A DNA stretch of 64,000 nucleotides from Thermoproteota archaeon (lineage in GTDB: Archaea > Thermoproteota > Thermoprotei > Thermoproteales > Thermocladiaceae): contig JAADER010000033.1 of NCBI GenBank assembly GCA_013153275.1, forward strand, positions 1-64,000, in the 5' to 3' direction. This document shows, piece by piece, positions 41,058 to 50,455 of the stretch; position 1 is the first letter of the stretch, and every line of letters starts with the position of its first letter. The translations under genes were made by a program, and so were the position numbers. A model generated the notes under the pieces. That model was not told the origin of the DNA. It was given only the letters and a program-made list of their open reading frames with translations, and did not search any database.

Positions 41058-42551
41058 ATGCATACGAGATCTACATGTAAGGGGCTTGAAGCCAAGAAGA
41101 GAATATTCAGGAACATAAAGAAGCCTGTAAGGACAATATCTGGAGTAGTACCCATAGCAGTAATGACGAGACCCTATCCCTGTCCTGGAAGGTGCATATA
41201 CTGCCCTGGAGGATTGCAGATATCGACGCCTAAGAGCTACATGCCGGACAGTCCAGTAGTACTGAGAGCTTCACCTCTCAACTATGACCCGTATCTCCAG
41301 ACTGCGAAGAGAGTAAAGGCATACATAGAGATGGGTCACAGAGTGTCGAAAGTAGAGATAATAGTGATGGGAGGCTCCTTCACGGCTCTTCCAGAAAGCT
41401 ACAGGATCTGGTTCATAGGTAACATATATAAGGCACTGAACGATTACCCAGTATGGTCAGGCTCTGCAGATAACGTTGATATTGAGAGAGAGATGCTTAG
41501 AAATGAGAAGGCAAAGATAAGGGTAGTTGTTCTGAATATTGAGACACGGCCTGACCTCATAAACGAGAGAATAGTAGATGAGCTACTTTACCTTGGCGTG
41601 ACGAGAGTAGAGATGGGAGTACAGACTATATATGACGATGTGTTAGAAAAGGTGAAGAGAGGTCACACAGTTAGAGAGGTTATTGAAGCTACGAGGATGC
41701 TAAAGGATTCTGCATATAAGGTCTGTTATCACATAATGCCGGGGCTTCCAGGTTCAGATCCTGATAGAGATCTCGAGATGGTGAGGACGATATTTGAGGA
41801 TCCCGTCTTCAGACCGGACTGTGTGAAGATCTATCCGACTCTGGTTATACCCGGTACTGAGCTGTATGAGATGTGGAGAAGGGGGGAGTACAGGAGCTAT
41901 GATATGGATACCTGGATAGAGCTACTTACGAAGATCATGAGCATAATTCCAAGATGGGTAAGAGTGATGAGATTTGGAAGAGACATACCCTTACACTGGG
42001 TCGTGGACGGGCCGAGGATAGGAAATCTTAGGCAGGTGATTCTTGATGAATTAAATAGGAGGGGACTATCATGTATGGAGATCAGATGTAGAGAGGCTGG
42101 TCATAGAATGTTAGAGAGAGGAGAGCTCTCACGGCTGGATCGTATCGAGATAAAGAAGACGGTCTATGAGGCGTCGGGAGGAGTCGAGGTGTTTCTAGAG
42201 GCTGTGGACGATGAGGACACTCTCTATGGCATACTTAGGCTGCGCATACCTAGCGATAGAGCTCATAGGAGGGAGATACGGGCAGGGAGATCTGCGCTAG
42301 TGAGGGAGCTTCACGTATATGGGCCACAGGTACCGATAGAGGAGAGGAGAGAGCTAGCATGTCAGCATAAGGGAATTGGTAGGATGCTGTTAGCGGAGGC
42401 TGAGAAAATAGCGTTAGATGATTTTTCCTGTTATCGTATGTTCATAATCTCTGCGGTAGGAGTAAGAGATTACTATAGGAGACTTGGCTATAGGAGATAT
42501 CCAGGAAGCTTCTACATGTATAAGAATCTTAAGAAGAGCATGCTCTGCTGA
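41058..42551 (+). CDS. elp3: Elp3 tRNA uridine(34) acetyltransferase/radical SAM protein
   Basis: Elp3 modifies wobble uridine 34 of tRNA. The 497-residue protein has the radical-SAM Cys triad C42, C46, C49 (CPGRCIYC), VEIIVMGGSFTALP and RVEMGVQTIYDDVL, and a C-terminal acetyltransferase domain (about 360-497) with RELHVYG and QHKGIGRMLLAEAEKIA for acetyl-CoA binding. Archaeal Elp3 acts alone without the other Elongator subunits. The TATA-like CTTAAATAT lies about 40 bases upstream inside the inverted repeat loop. The end overlaps the convergent HD gene by 23 bp. Confidence 0.96.
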   Translation: MHTRSTCKGLEAKKRIFRNIKKPVRTISGVVPIAVMTRPYPCPGRCIYCPGGLQISTPKSYMPDSPVVLRASPLNYDPYLQTAKRVKAYIEMGHRVSKVEIIVMGGSFTALPESYRIWFIGNIYKALNDYPVWSGSADNVDIEREMLRNEKAKIRVVVLNIETRPDLINERIVDELLYLGVTRVEMGVQTIYDDVLEKVKRGHTVREVIEATRMLKDSAYKVCYHIMPGLPGSDPDRDLEMVRTIFEDPVFRPDCVKIYPTLVIPGTELYEMWRRGEYRSYDMDTWIELLTKIMSIIPRWVRVMRFGRDIPLHWVVDGPRIGNLRQVILDELNRRGLSCMEIRCREAGHRMLERGELSRLDRIEIKKTVYEASGGVEVFLEAVDDEDTLYGILRLRIPSDRAHRREIRAGRSALVRELHVYGPQVPIEERRELACQHKGIGRMLLAEAEKIALDDFSCYRMFIISAVGVRDYYRRLGYRRYPGSFYMYKNLKKSMLC

Positions 42552-43164
42552 CTTCTTTACTAACCTCAGCAAGTATGCTCTCGAGAGCTTGCTTGAAAGG
42601 CTCGCAACGTACGTAACTGAGAAGATTTCTAACTTCGTTTATGTAGTACTGTGCTAGATCTATGACCTCTCTATTACCCTGCTGTATATATCTGCACGCT
42701 CTGAGAAGTGTCGAGATCTTGTCAGATATTCTTACGAGTATGGCTTCTACACATGTTGACTCTCTATACTCTAGGAAGTATGTTCCAATAATCTTCGATA
42801 TCGATAAGGGATACTCTTTGAATAGTTCTTCAAGCTTTTTCAACTCTATGCTCCTGAAGTTTGGAATAAGTCTTCTCACATCTCCTGCTATGTTACCGAT
42901 GGACGCCTCATGTACGTCATGTATGAGACACATTGTCGATACTTTATCACAGTTGACCTTATCGTCACATAGGCTCTTATAGTAGTTGCAGAGTATCAGT
43001 CCTATGTATGATGTTAGGAGAATATGCTTTCCAACGTCCTCTGCCTCGAACTTGCTTACTGATCTCTGAACCCATCCTATTCTCGGTATCGAACATAATG
43101 AGTCGACGGTTCTCAGAATCTTTAAAAGGCCCTCCAGGCTCAATTTCTCGATGTTTGCACTCAT
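42529..43164 (-). CDS. HD-domain phosphohydrolase (YfbR/HDDC2-like)
   Basis: The 211-residue protein has the opening RIGWVQRSV, then EDVGKHILLT, the HD pair in CLIHDVHEASIGNIAGDVRR and a later ISDKISTLL, which together give the metal-binding HxHDxD pattern of HDDC2/YfbR. Such enzymes are 5'-deoxyribonucleotidases. The exact substrate is not shown. It is convergent with elp3 and divergent from ksgA across 62 bp. Confidence 0.85.
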   Translation of the reverse strand: MSANIEKLSLEGLLKILRTVDSLCSIPRIGWVQRSVSKFEAEDVGKHILLTSYIGLILCNYYKSLCDDKVNCDKVSTMCLIHDVHEASIGNIAGDVRRLIPNFRSIELKKLEELFKEYPLSISKIIGTYFLEYRESTCVEAILVRISDKISTLLRACRYIQQGNREVIDLAQYYINEVRNLLSYVRCEPFKQALESILAEVSKEVSRACSS

Positions 43165-43226
43165 CTGTGACCTATTAGGATCGACAGAATTATGTATTAC
43201 TATTCTGCGACTAGCAACGTGAGATT

Positions 43227-44066
43227 ATGAGACGTGCATCGATATTCGAGAAATTGAGAATTGACGATCTCAGTAGAGATAACATGATAAGAATTGTTAG
43301 AATGCTTATCAAGAAAAATATAGTTAGGCCAAAGAAGAGGTACGGACAACACTTCCTGATCGATCCACGGGCGATGCGCTGTATAATCGACCTCTTGAGA
43401 GGACGTGATAGAGTTCTCGAGATAGGTCCTGGACCTGGAATCCTTACATACATCATATCTCACGTGTGTAGACACGTTGTTGGAGTTGAGATAGATAGGT
43501 CATTTATAGGTATTTTGAGAGAACTATGTGAAGTGAGAGACAACGTTGATGTAGTGATTAGCGATGCTCTTCATATTTATTTTCCATATAATATCGACGT
43601 GTTTTCCAACCTCCCTTTCTATATAACAAGTGACATTATAGTGAAGCTTGTCAGAGATTGTGTGAGGAGAGCTGTCTTGACTGTGCAGAAGGAGGTCGCT
43701 GACCGGCTTGTGGCCTCTCCAGGTTCTCATAGTTATGGTAGGCTGACTGTTTTAGTGCAATGTTTTTATAATGTGAGAAAGGTGTATGTAATAGATAGGT
43801 TCTCTTTTTATCCTGCTCCAGAGGTTAATGGGTGTGTAATAGTGCTTGAGAGGAAGGAAAAACCATGTATTTCTGTCAGCATGTTAAGCGTCTTTGAGAA
43901 GGTAACTGCTACTCTGTTCTCTTTTAGGAATAAGAATGTTGATAAGGTTCTTAGACGTTATCTAAATGTTCAGGTTCCTCCTCACTTGAGCGGAAAGAGG
44001 GTGTTTGAGCTCAGTATTGAGGATGTAGTGTCCATTGTTGAGCTTGTTGGGGGTCGTGTGGAGTAA
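43227..44066 (+). CDS. ksgA: 16S rRNA dimethyladenosine transferase (KsgA/RsmA)
   Basis: KsgA dimethylates two adjacent adenines in 16S rRNA helix 45. The 279-residue protein has KKRYGQHFLIDPRAM, motif I VLEIGPGPGILT, and the catalytic motif IV SNLPFYITS (NLPF, as in many archaea, instead of NIPY), then VQKEVADRLVASPGSHSYGRLTVLVQ and FYPAPEVNGCVI. The first 33 residues before the conserved start are an extra basic tail; a later start would still give a full enzyme. Confidence 0.94.
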   Translation: MRRASIFEKLRIDDLSRDNMIRIVRMLIKKNIVRPKKRYGQHFLIDPRAMRCIIDLLRGRDRVLEIGPGPGILTYIISHVCRHVVGVEIDRSFIGILRELCEVRDNVDVVISDALHIYFPYNIDVFSNLPFYITSDIIVKLVRDCVRRAVLTVQKEVADRLVASPGSHSYGRLTVLVQCFYNVRKVYVIDRFSFYPAPEVNGCVIVLERKEKPCISVSMLSVFEKVTATLFSFRNKNVDKVLRRYLNVQVPPHLSGKRVFELSIEDVVSIVELVGGRVE

Positions 44067-44093
44067 GGCTTATAAGTTCTCTCACAGCTGTAG

Positions 44094-47000
44094 GTGAGGG
44101 TCATTACTGCGAACTCTAGGGAGAGTATCAGAAGTGTCCTGATAATAGGGTCGGGCCCTATTAAGATTGCTGAGGCAGCAGAGTTCGACTACTCGGGAAC
44201 TCAGGCACTGAAGGCGGTAAAGGAGGAGGGTATACGTACTATACTTGTTAATCCTAATGTTGCTACAATACAAACCTCTCACATATTTGCAGACAGGGTT
44301 TATCTTGTTCCGTTAAAGGTTGAGTTTGTTGAGAAGGTTATAGAGAGAGAGAGGCCAGACGGTATAATGATAGGGTTTGGTGGTCAGACGGCTCTGAGCC
44401 TTGGTGTTGAGCTCTGGAGGAGAGGTGTGTTGGATAGGTATGGTGTTAAGGTGCTTGGTACTCCTATGGAGGGGATAGAGGCAGCTCTCGATCGTGACAA
44501 GTTTAAGGAGCTTATGAGTCTTAGAGGGATTCCAGTACCTCCTAGCAGGGCGGCGTATAGTCCTGAGGAGGCTATAGACATAGCTTTGGAGATAGGTTTT
44601 CCTGTCATAGTTAGAGTCAGCTTTAACCTAGGTGGATCCGGATCGTTTGTTGCCTGGAGTCTCGATGAGATGAGAGAGCGGATCTACAGGGCCTTCGCTA
44701 ATGCGGGACTTGTAAAGTCCGTCCTTGTTGAGAAGTATCTACATTTTTGGAAGGAGGTCGAGTACGAGATTATGCGTGATCGTAAGGACAATGCTATAGC
44801 TATAGCCTGTATGGAGAACATGGATCCTATGGGTGTGCATACTGGAGAGTCGATAGTTGTTGCTCCATGTCAGACTCTGACCGATAGAGATTATCAGTTA
44901 GGTAGAGATCTATCTATCGCGGTCGCTAGAGCTATAGGTCTGGTAGGCGAGTGCAATGTCCAGGTTGCTCTGTCTCCTAGAAGCGAGGAGGCGTATGTGA
45001 TAGAGACTAATCCGAGAATGTCAAGGTCAAGCGCACTGGCAAGTAAGGCAACTGGATATCCTCTGGCATACATAGCAGCGAAGCTTGCTCTAGGGTACAC
45101 ACTTGATGAGCTTCTCAATAAGGTTACTGGGAGAACCAGTGCCTGTTTCGAGCCTAGCCTGGACTATGTGGTAGTGAAGATACCTCGCTGGGATCTTCAG
45201 AAGTTTGACTATGTTGACAGGAGCATAGGATCAGAGATGATGAGTGTTGGCGAGGTCATGGCTATCGGTAGGACTCTGGAGGAGGCGCTTCAGAAGGCTA
45301 TAAGAATGCTGGATATTGGCGAGCCGGGAGTAGTTGGGGGTCCCACGTACGAGGAGGATGTAAGTATCGAGGAGGTGCTCGAGAAGCTCAGGAAGAGGGA
45401 GCCGTACTGGCCTCTCTGGGCTGCAAGGGCTTTCAAGGAAGGTCTCTCCGTGGATGATCTGTACGAGATCACTGGCATAGATAGGTTCTTTCTGAACGTT
45501 GTGAAGAGGATAGTTGACGTGTACGAGAAATTGAGAGAGTTCACGGAGAGCGATCTGGAGAACATGAGACCAGAGCTTTTACAGCTCATAGGGGAGGCTA
45601 AGAGACTAGGATTCTCAGACACACAGATAGCAAGAGCTCTCAAAACAAGTGAAAGAAAGCTGAGAGAGCTCAGAAAGAGGCTTATAGAGCCAGTGGTCAA
45701 ACAGATTGATACTCTAGCAGCAGAGTGGCCGGCCCAGACTAACTATCTATATCTCACATATGGAGGAGATGAGGACGACATATCTTTCAGATCGGAGAGA
45801 CCTAAGATCATAGTCCTTGGTGCGGGAGGTTTCAGGATAGGGGTAAGCGTGGAGTTCGATTGGGCAACAGTGAACTACACATACTATGCTAGAGAGCTTG
45901 GGTACGAGGTAATGGTAGTTAACTACAATCCTGAGACAGTATCAACAGATTGGGACATGAACGAGAAACTATACTTCGACGAGATAACACTCGAGAGAGT
46001 GCTAGACATCTACGAGAAGGAGAGGCCTATAGGAGTGGTCACATTTGTTGGAGGACAGATAGCTAACAACCTCGCAAAGAAGCTTGAAGACAACAATGTG
46101 CCTCTCATAGGCACCAAGGGCCGGAACGTCGATAGAGCAGAAGATAGAGAGAAGTTCAGCAAGCTACTAGACAAGTTAGGCATCAAGCAACCTCCCTGGA
46201 TATCTGCGAGATCTATCGAGGAGGTGCTACGCTTTGCTGAGGAGGTGGGCTATCCCGTGATCGTGAGACCAAGCTACGTTCTGAGCGGCTCTGCTATGGC
46301 TGTCGCATACAATAAGGAGGAGCTACTTAGATATCTTAGGGCTGCCGTGAAGGTCTCTCCTGAACATCCTGCTGTTGTGAGTAAGTTCATAGATGAGGCT
46401 ATTGAGGCTGAGATTGATGGAGTATCTGATGGTGGTAGACATACTGTTGGAATATTTAACGAACATATTGAACATGCTGGAATACATAGTGGCGATGCGA
46501 TGATGGTTATCCCAACGTTCAGGTTAGGTGAGAACGTGCTGTCTAAGATGAGGGACATAGCTGTGACTCTTGCGAAGGAGCTTGAGATTAGAGGTCCCTT
46601 CAACATACAGTACCTTGTAAAAGACGATGACGTATATGTGATCGAGCTGAATCTGAGAGCAAGCCGCTCGATGCCGTTTGCGAGCAAGGCTAAGGGTATA
46701 AATCTTATGAAGCTTGCAGTAGAGGCGACTCTGGGCGGGGGTTTAAGAGTAGATGGAGAGTTCTACGAGCCTCCTAGCACATGCTGGGCAGTTAAGAGTC
46801 CTCAGTTTTCATGGATAAAGCTCAGAAGAGCTTATCCATATCTTGGTCCTGAGATGAGGAGCACAGGCGAGGTTGCAAGTCTTGGAGAAAACATTAATGA
46901 TGCTCTACTAAAATCCTGGCTATCGACAACGCCCAGCAAGATCCCTGAAAAGACAGTCCTCGTCTACACATACTATGAGAGAGCAAGCCAGACACTAACT

Positions 47001-47315
47001 AAGATCGCCGACACACTGTCAAGATACAGGTATGTGATAACTGTTGAGGACTCGTGTCTAGGATATAGGAACAATATAGAGACATATCCAGCAGAGAAGA
47101 TACTTAACATGATGATGAGAGGAGACATAGACCTGGTCGTGACTAGCGGATACACACCTGATAAAGATTACAGGCTCCGGAGAACGGCAATAGATCTAAA
47201 TATTCCAGTGATACTGCATCACGATACTGCCAGGGCAATAACAGAGGCATTGACATGGTACTGGTCTGGAGGCAGACTTACCATATATGAGATGAGTGAG
47301 TACTGGAGATCATAG
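44094..47315 (+). CDS. carB: carbamoyl-phosphate synthase large subunit
   Basis: CarB makes carbamoyl phosphate for pyrimidines and arginine. The 1073-residue length is standard. Two ATP-grasp halves are seen: IIGSGPIKIAEAAEFDYSGTQA and FNLGGSGSFVAW in the first, VLGAGGFRIGVSVEFDWA and PSYVLSGSAMAVAY in the second, with the regulatory MGS-like domain at the C-terminus. The start is GTG at 44094, 28 bp after ksgA. The first-half P-loop motif reads GPIKI where most have GPIVIG. carA is not adjacent. Codon use changes in patches along the gene. Confidence 0.97.
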   Translation: MRVITANSRESIRSVLIIGSGPIKIAEAAEFDYSGTQALKAVKEEGIRTILVNPNVATIQTSHIFADRVYLVPLKVEFVEKVIERERPDGIMIGFGGQTALSLGVELWRRGVLDRYGVKVLGTPMEGIEAALDRDKFKELMSLRGIPVPPSRAAYSPEEAIDIALEIGFPVIVRVSFNLGGSGSFVAWSLDEMRERIYRAFANAGLVKSVLVEKYLHFWKEVEYEIMRDRKDNAIAIACMENMDPMGVHTGESIVVAPCQTLTDRDYQLGRDLSIAVARAIGLVGECNVQVALSPRSEEAYVIETNPRMSRSSALASKATGYPLAYIAAKLALGYTLDELLNKVTGRTSACFEPSLDYVVVKIPRWDLQKFDYVDRSIGSEMMSVGEVMAIGRTLEEALQKAIRMLDIGEPGVVGGPTYEEDVSIEEVLEKLRKREPYWPLWAARAFKEGLSVDDLYEITGIDRFFLNVVKRIVDVYEKLREFTESDLENMRPELLQLIGEAKRLGFSDTQIARALKTSERKLRELRKRLIEPVVKQIDTLAAEWPAQTNYLYLTYGGDEDDISFRSERPKIIVLGAGGFRIGVSVEFDWATVNYTYYARELGYEVMVVNYNPETVSTDWDMNEKLYFDEITLERVLDIYEKERPIGVVTFVGGQIANNLAKKLEDNNVPLIGTKGRNVDRAEDREKFSKLLDKLGIKQPPWISARSIEEVLRFAEEVGYPVIVRPSYVLSGSAMAVAYNKEELLRYLRAAVKVSPEHPAVVSKFIDEAIEAEIDGVSDGGRHTVGIFNEHIEHAGIHSGDAMMVIPTFRLGENVLSKMRDIAVTLAKELEIRGPFNIQYLVKDDDVYVIELNLRASRSMPFASKAKGINLMKLAVEATLGGGLRVDGEFYEPPSTCWAVKSPQFSWIKLRRAYPYLGPEMRSTGEVASLGENINDALLKSWLSTTPSKIPEKTVLVYTYYERASQTLTKIADTLSRYRYVITVEDSCLGYRNNIETYPAEKILNMMMRGDIDLVVTSGYTPDKDYRLRRTAIDLNIPVILHHDTARAITEALTWYWSGGRLTIYEMSEYWRS

Positions 47316-47366
47316 ATCAGACATAGGTTCCTCCTCACCTCTCAGAGTATCCCGTCCTCATCACTT

Positions 47367-49340
47367 CTAGGTCTCTAGACTCTCTCTGAGTCTCGTCATT
47401 ATGTTCTCTATCTCCTGTATCTCAGTTCTAAAGAAAGCTGACACAGTTGGACCCCACCTGTTCTTCACATCATTAAGAATCTCGTAAGCTTCCTCAAGTC
47501 TCTCTCGCGCTTTGTCAAAGAGCAGGTTATTTATAAGAGCCTTTATCTCTGATATAAGCTCGTAGAGTCTTGAGAGCTCGTCAGGCATGTGCGCCTTGAC
47601 GAACGTATGGTACTCGCTTAGCTGCTCTCTATTATTTATAAGGTACTTCAACACTCTCAACGTTGCGATACGTATAGTGTATGGATCAAGTACGAGATCA
47701 CCAAGTTCCAGCGCAATGAGAGAGGCAACATATAGAGCAACCTTGACTCTCGTTCTATTGCTCACAGGCACATGCTCTATGAAGCTCGCTATGATCGGCG
47801 AAACATGTCTAGCAAGAGCCTCAAGGTTAGAATATACAAAGCCTAGAAGAGAATCATGACACATCTTCACGTCACTCATCGACGCTACAGATGAGAGACT
47901 CTCTAATTCTCTTCTAAGAAGCCATCCCTTAATTATGAGGTTCTCAGTCTCCTCTGGCATAGCATAGCTGAGGAACGATCTCAGCGGAAATCTATCATAG
48001 AGCGCTTGAAGCTCCTCATCTTCAGGTACTCTGTTAGAGGATGCATATACCGTCCAGGTCTTGACCGGTATGACCTTATCGCCGTCATATATGACCCTCT
48101 CATTAAGTATGGATAGCAATGTGTTAAGTATGGCACTGGAAGCATTAAATATCTCATCGAGCAGCGCTAGATCCGACTCCACGATGCTGTTCGCATATAT
48201 TCTAACGACTCTACCTTTGAGAAGCTCTGCTATATCTATGGGCCCCAGTATCTCCTCGAGATCTGTGAACTTTGTAAGCTGTCTGTAGAACCACTTTGCG
48301 TTTAGAAGCTTAGATAACGTGTATATTAGAGTAGTCTTTCCCGTGCCTGGGGGACCTATGAGGACATAATTCTCTCTTGATAGGAGGGACATGAATATTC
48401 CCGTTATCTCGTCTTCAAGTTTGTAAAACATGCTCTGCATCTTCAGGTATGCCTTCCTGATCCTCTCAATGCTTGACTTGAGGCTTGTCTCCACATGTGT
48501 TGTTTGACGTCTCTCATTTATAGGTCTTCCACCTATGCAGATAATGATGACGGACGAGGTAACAAGTATCATTCCCACTATCTCTGTTGGTGTGATGACT
48601 ATCCTGTGCAACATGCTCTCAACAACTATGGCTGATACCGGCTCTATACTGAGAGCAAATGCTACAATTGTGGAATCAAGATCCTCATGCGACATGCCTT
48701 CAAGCATATAGCATACATGTACTATAACTGCAAGCAATGTACATATTGCTAGGAGCTCAATTATGTTGCGTACTCTACCAATAGTGAACATAGATAGTGC
48801 TCCGCTCATAGCGGCGGTTATCATATATGTGGCTATGTTCAGAGCCTCAAAATCATGGTCTTCACAGAACCTGTTATAGAGCACTACATATATTGTGTAT
48901 ACTACGGCAAGTGCTATTCCAGCTACTAGTCCAATTATGTTATACCTTGTTGCTTTAAATAGGAGGAATACTCCTATAGTATATAATGGTACTGTTATGA
49001 GAGCTGCTTTCCCATTATATCCGTCTACTATCATTGTTAGTATGGGGTATAACTGTGCTATGAATGCTATGAATGCGGCGTTTGTGTACTTAACTCCTAT
49101 GTAGAAGAGCGCCATGCTTATGATGTTTAGTGTAGCGAGTATGCTTCCTCTTGCCAGCACTTTCTCGTCTATCAGTATCTTTCTACTTCGCATCTCTACT
49201 ATCCCTATCATGGTGAGCATGAGGTACACTAGGAACGTCACAAGTAGGTAGTTTCCCAGAGTAATAGCTAGCTCAGTGAGAGGGTAGGTTACTCCCCAGA
49301 GTATTCCCGCAGTTATTGCATATACTACTGCACGTCTCAT
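47367..49340 (-). CDS. fusion of EamA/DMT-type membrane transporter with MoxR/RavA-type AAA+ ATPase
   Basis: One continuous 657-residue frame. Residues 1-270 hold about ten membrane helices with the EamA pattern (ITAGILWGVTYPLTELAI, YTNAAFIAFIAQLYPIL, SIEPVSAIVVESMLH). A short charged linker (272-290) leads into a MoxR ATPase: Walker A GPPGTGKTT at 329-337, Walker B LALLDEIFNA at 391-400, the MoxR segment NTLLSILNERV, sensor 1 VYASSNRVP and a helical C-terminal lid. MoxR/RavA proteins are chaperone-like motors usually paired with VWA proteins; none is adjacent. ATG at 49340 has a GAGGTGA ribosome-binding site. I know of no standard family with this architecture. A lost stop between two formerly separate genes is the simplest origin. 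Confidence 0.85.
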   Translation of the reverse strand: MRRAVVYAITAGILWGVTYPLTELAITLGNYLLVTFLVYLMLTMIGIVEMRSRKILIDEKVLARGSILATLNIISMALFYIGVKYTNAAFIAFIAQLYPILTMIVDGYNGKAALITVPLYTIGVFLLFKATRYNIIGLVAGIALAVVYTIYVVLYNRFCEDHDFEALNIATYMITAAMSGALSMFTIGRVRNIIELLAICTLLAVIVHVCYMLEGMSHEDLDSTIVAFALSIEPVSAIVVESMLHRIVITPTEIVGMILVTSSVIIICIGGRPINERRQTTHVETSLKSSIERIRKAYLKMQSMFYKLEDEITGIFMSLLSRENYVLIGPPGTGKTTLIYTLSKLLNAKWFYRQLTKFTDLEEILGPIDIAELLKGRVVRIYANSIVESDLALLDEIFNASSAILNTLLSILNERVIYDGDKVIPVKTWTVYASSNRVPEDEELQALYDRFPLRSFLSYAMPEETENLIIKGWLLRRELESLSSVASMSDVKMCHDSLLGFVYSNLEALARHVSPIIASFIEHVPVSNRTRVKVALYVASLIALELGDLVLDPYTIRIATLRVLKYLINNREQLSEYHTFVKAHMPDELSRLYELISEIKALINNLLFDKARERLEEAYEILNDVKNRWGPTVSAFFRTEIQEIENIMTRLRESLET

Positions 49341-49408
49341 GCTCTCACCTCAAGGGGTCACAAGCGAACTAGGGAAAGCTGGCTCAAATAGTACAACCAA
49401 GAACCTAA

Positions 49409-49416
49409 TTATAAAA
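49409..49416 (+). promoter_or_regulatory. TATA box for the ftr gene
   Basis: TTATAAAA at 49409-49416 would start transcription near 49439. An AGAGGAG ribosome-binding sequence at 49447-49453 then precedes the start codons, so this mRNA probably has a short leader. Confidence 0.5.
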
Positions 49417-49456
49417 CCTCCTTCACATAGAGCTGAAAACTCCGCTAGAGGAGTCT

Positions 49457-50455
49457 GTGAGAGTGGCTGGAAGGATATTTGAGAGATCGTTCAATTATAA
49501 AGGAGTTGAAATAGAGGACGTACAGGTCGAGGCATTTGACGGGCTCTTCCTGAGAGTCCTCGTGACTGCAGAAAGAGGAATAAAGCCTAAAGACATAGAG
49601 AGTCCATGGCTAGAGGATGACGAACTAAGATGGATAGCTTACAGAGCAACCTCGACACCATCAATAGTTGTTGGGAGACTTGAAGCAGGAACTGAGATGT
49701 ATGTCCCATCAGAGAGAACTCCCGACAAGAGAGATGGAGTCGTGATACAGTACTGGTACAGCTACAGGAGAGATATATCTGTCGAGGAGCAGATTAGAAA
49801 GTTCTGGAGAGAGGTCTCGATAAGGATAAGGCAGGACATACTCTCATGCTCGGGAGGCACCTCAAGATTATTCAATTATCTTCCTAAAGAAGTCTCGGTA
49901 GGCGAAGTAGACACTTACGAGCTTGTTGGAAAATGTGGAGGAGGATATGAGAGAGTGGTAAACAAATATGATGGAAGAGAGATGATAATAGTACCTCTGA
50001 TGAGCGGATTCGACTTTGAGATAGAGAGAAAATTATTATACGGAATAGGCATAGCCGGAGCAGCCTTATGGATCTTCTGTACTAGCGTGAACGAGTGTAG
50101 GGAAGCATGTAGAGAAGCTGTGAAAAGACTCTACAACGTTGAAGGATGTATAACACCATTTGGAGCATGCCCATCTGGCTCACTTCCAGAAAACTATCCT
50201 CCTATAGGCCCGCCAACAAACTACTATTATTGTCCATCTCTGAGAAATATTGTGAAGAATAGCAAGGTTCCCGAAGGGGTCCGAGCGATATATGAGATAG
50301 TTATCAATTCTATGGACATAGACTCTCTTAGGAAGGCTATAAGAGAGAGTGTTAACGTTCTCGTTCAGTATCCTGGAGTAGTTGGGATATCGGCTGCAAA
50401 CTATGGAGGAAGGCTAGGAAGACTCCTTCTGAGGCTCTCCGATTTACTTTGCTAG
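49457..50455 (+). CDS. ftr: formylmethanofuran:tetrahydromethanopterin formyltransferase (Ftr)
   Basis: Ftr moves the formyl group between methanofuran and tetrahydromethanopterin in archaeal C1 metabolism. Matching blocks are YKGVEIEDVQVEAFDG, GRLEAGTEMYVPSERTPDKRDGV, PEGVRAIYEIVINSM and PGVVGISAANYGGRLGRLLLRLSDL. The length is 332, about 35 more than methanogen Ftr, with inserts near residues 55-65 and 100-130. It starts at GTG 49457, or GTG 49463, which is better spaced from AGAGGAG. It is divergent from the transporter-MoxR fusion; no other methanofuran-pathway genes are in the window. Confidence 0.88.
   Translation: MRVAGRIFERSFNYKGVEIEDVQVEAFDGLFLRVLVTAERGIKPKDIESPWLEDDELRWIAYRATSTPSIVVGRLEAGTEMYVPSERTPDKRDGVVIQYWYSYRRDISVEEQIRKFWREVSIRIRQDILSCSGGTSRLFNYLPKEVSVGEVDTYELVGKCGGGYERVVNKYDGREMIIVPLMSGFDFEIERKLLYGIGIAGAALWIFCTSVNECREACREAVKRLYNVEGCITPFGACPSGSLPENYPPIGPPTNYYYCPSLRNIVKNSKVPEGVRAIYEIVINSMDIDSLRKAIRESVNVLVQYPGVVGISAANYGGRLGRLLLRLSDLLC

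Noticed and set aside
44069-44076. CTTATAAG as a TATA box for carB
   Set aside because: Its centre is only about 21 bases before the GTG start, which would put the transcript start after that codon; carB may be read from ksgA instead.
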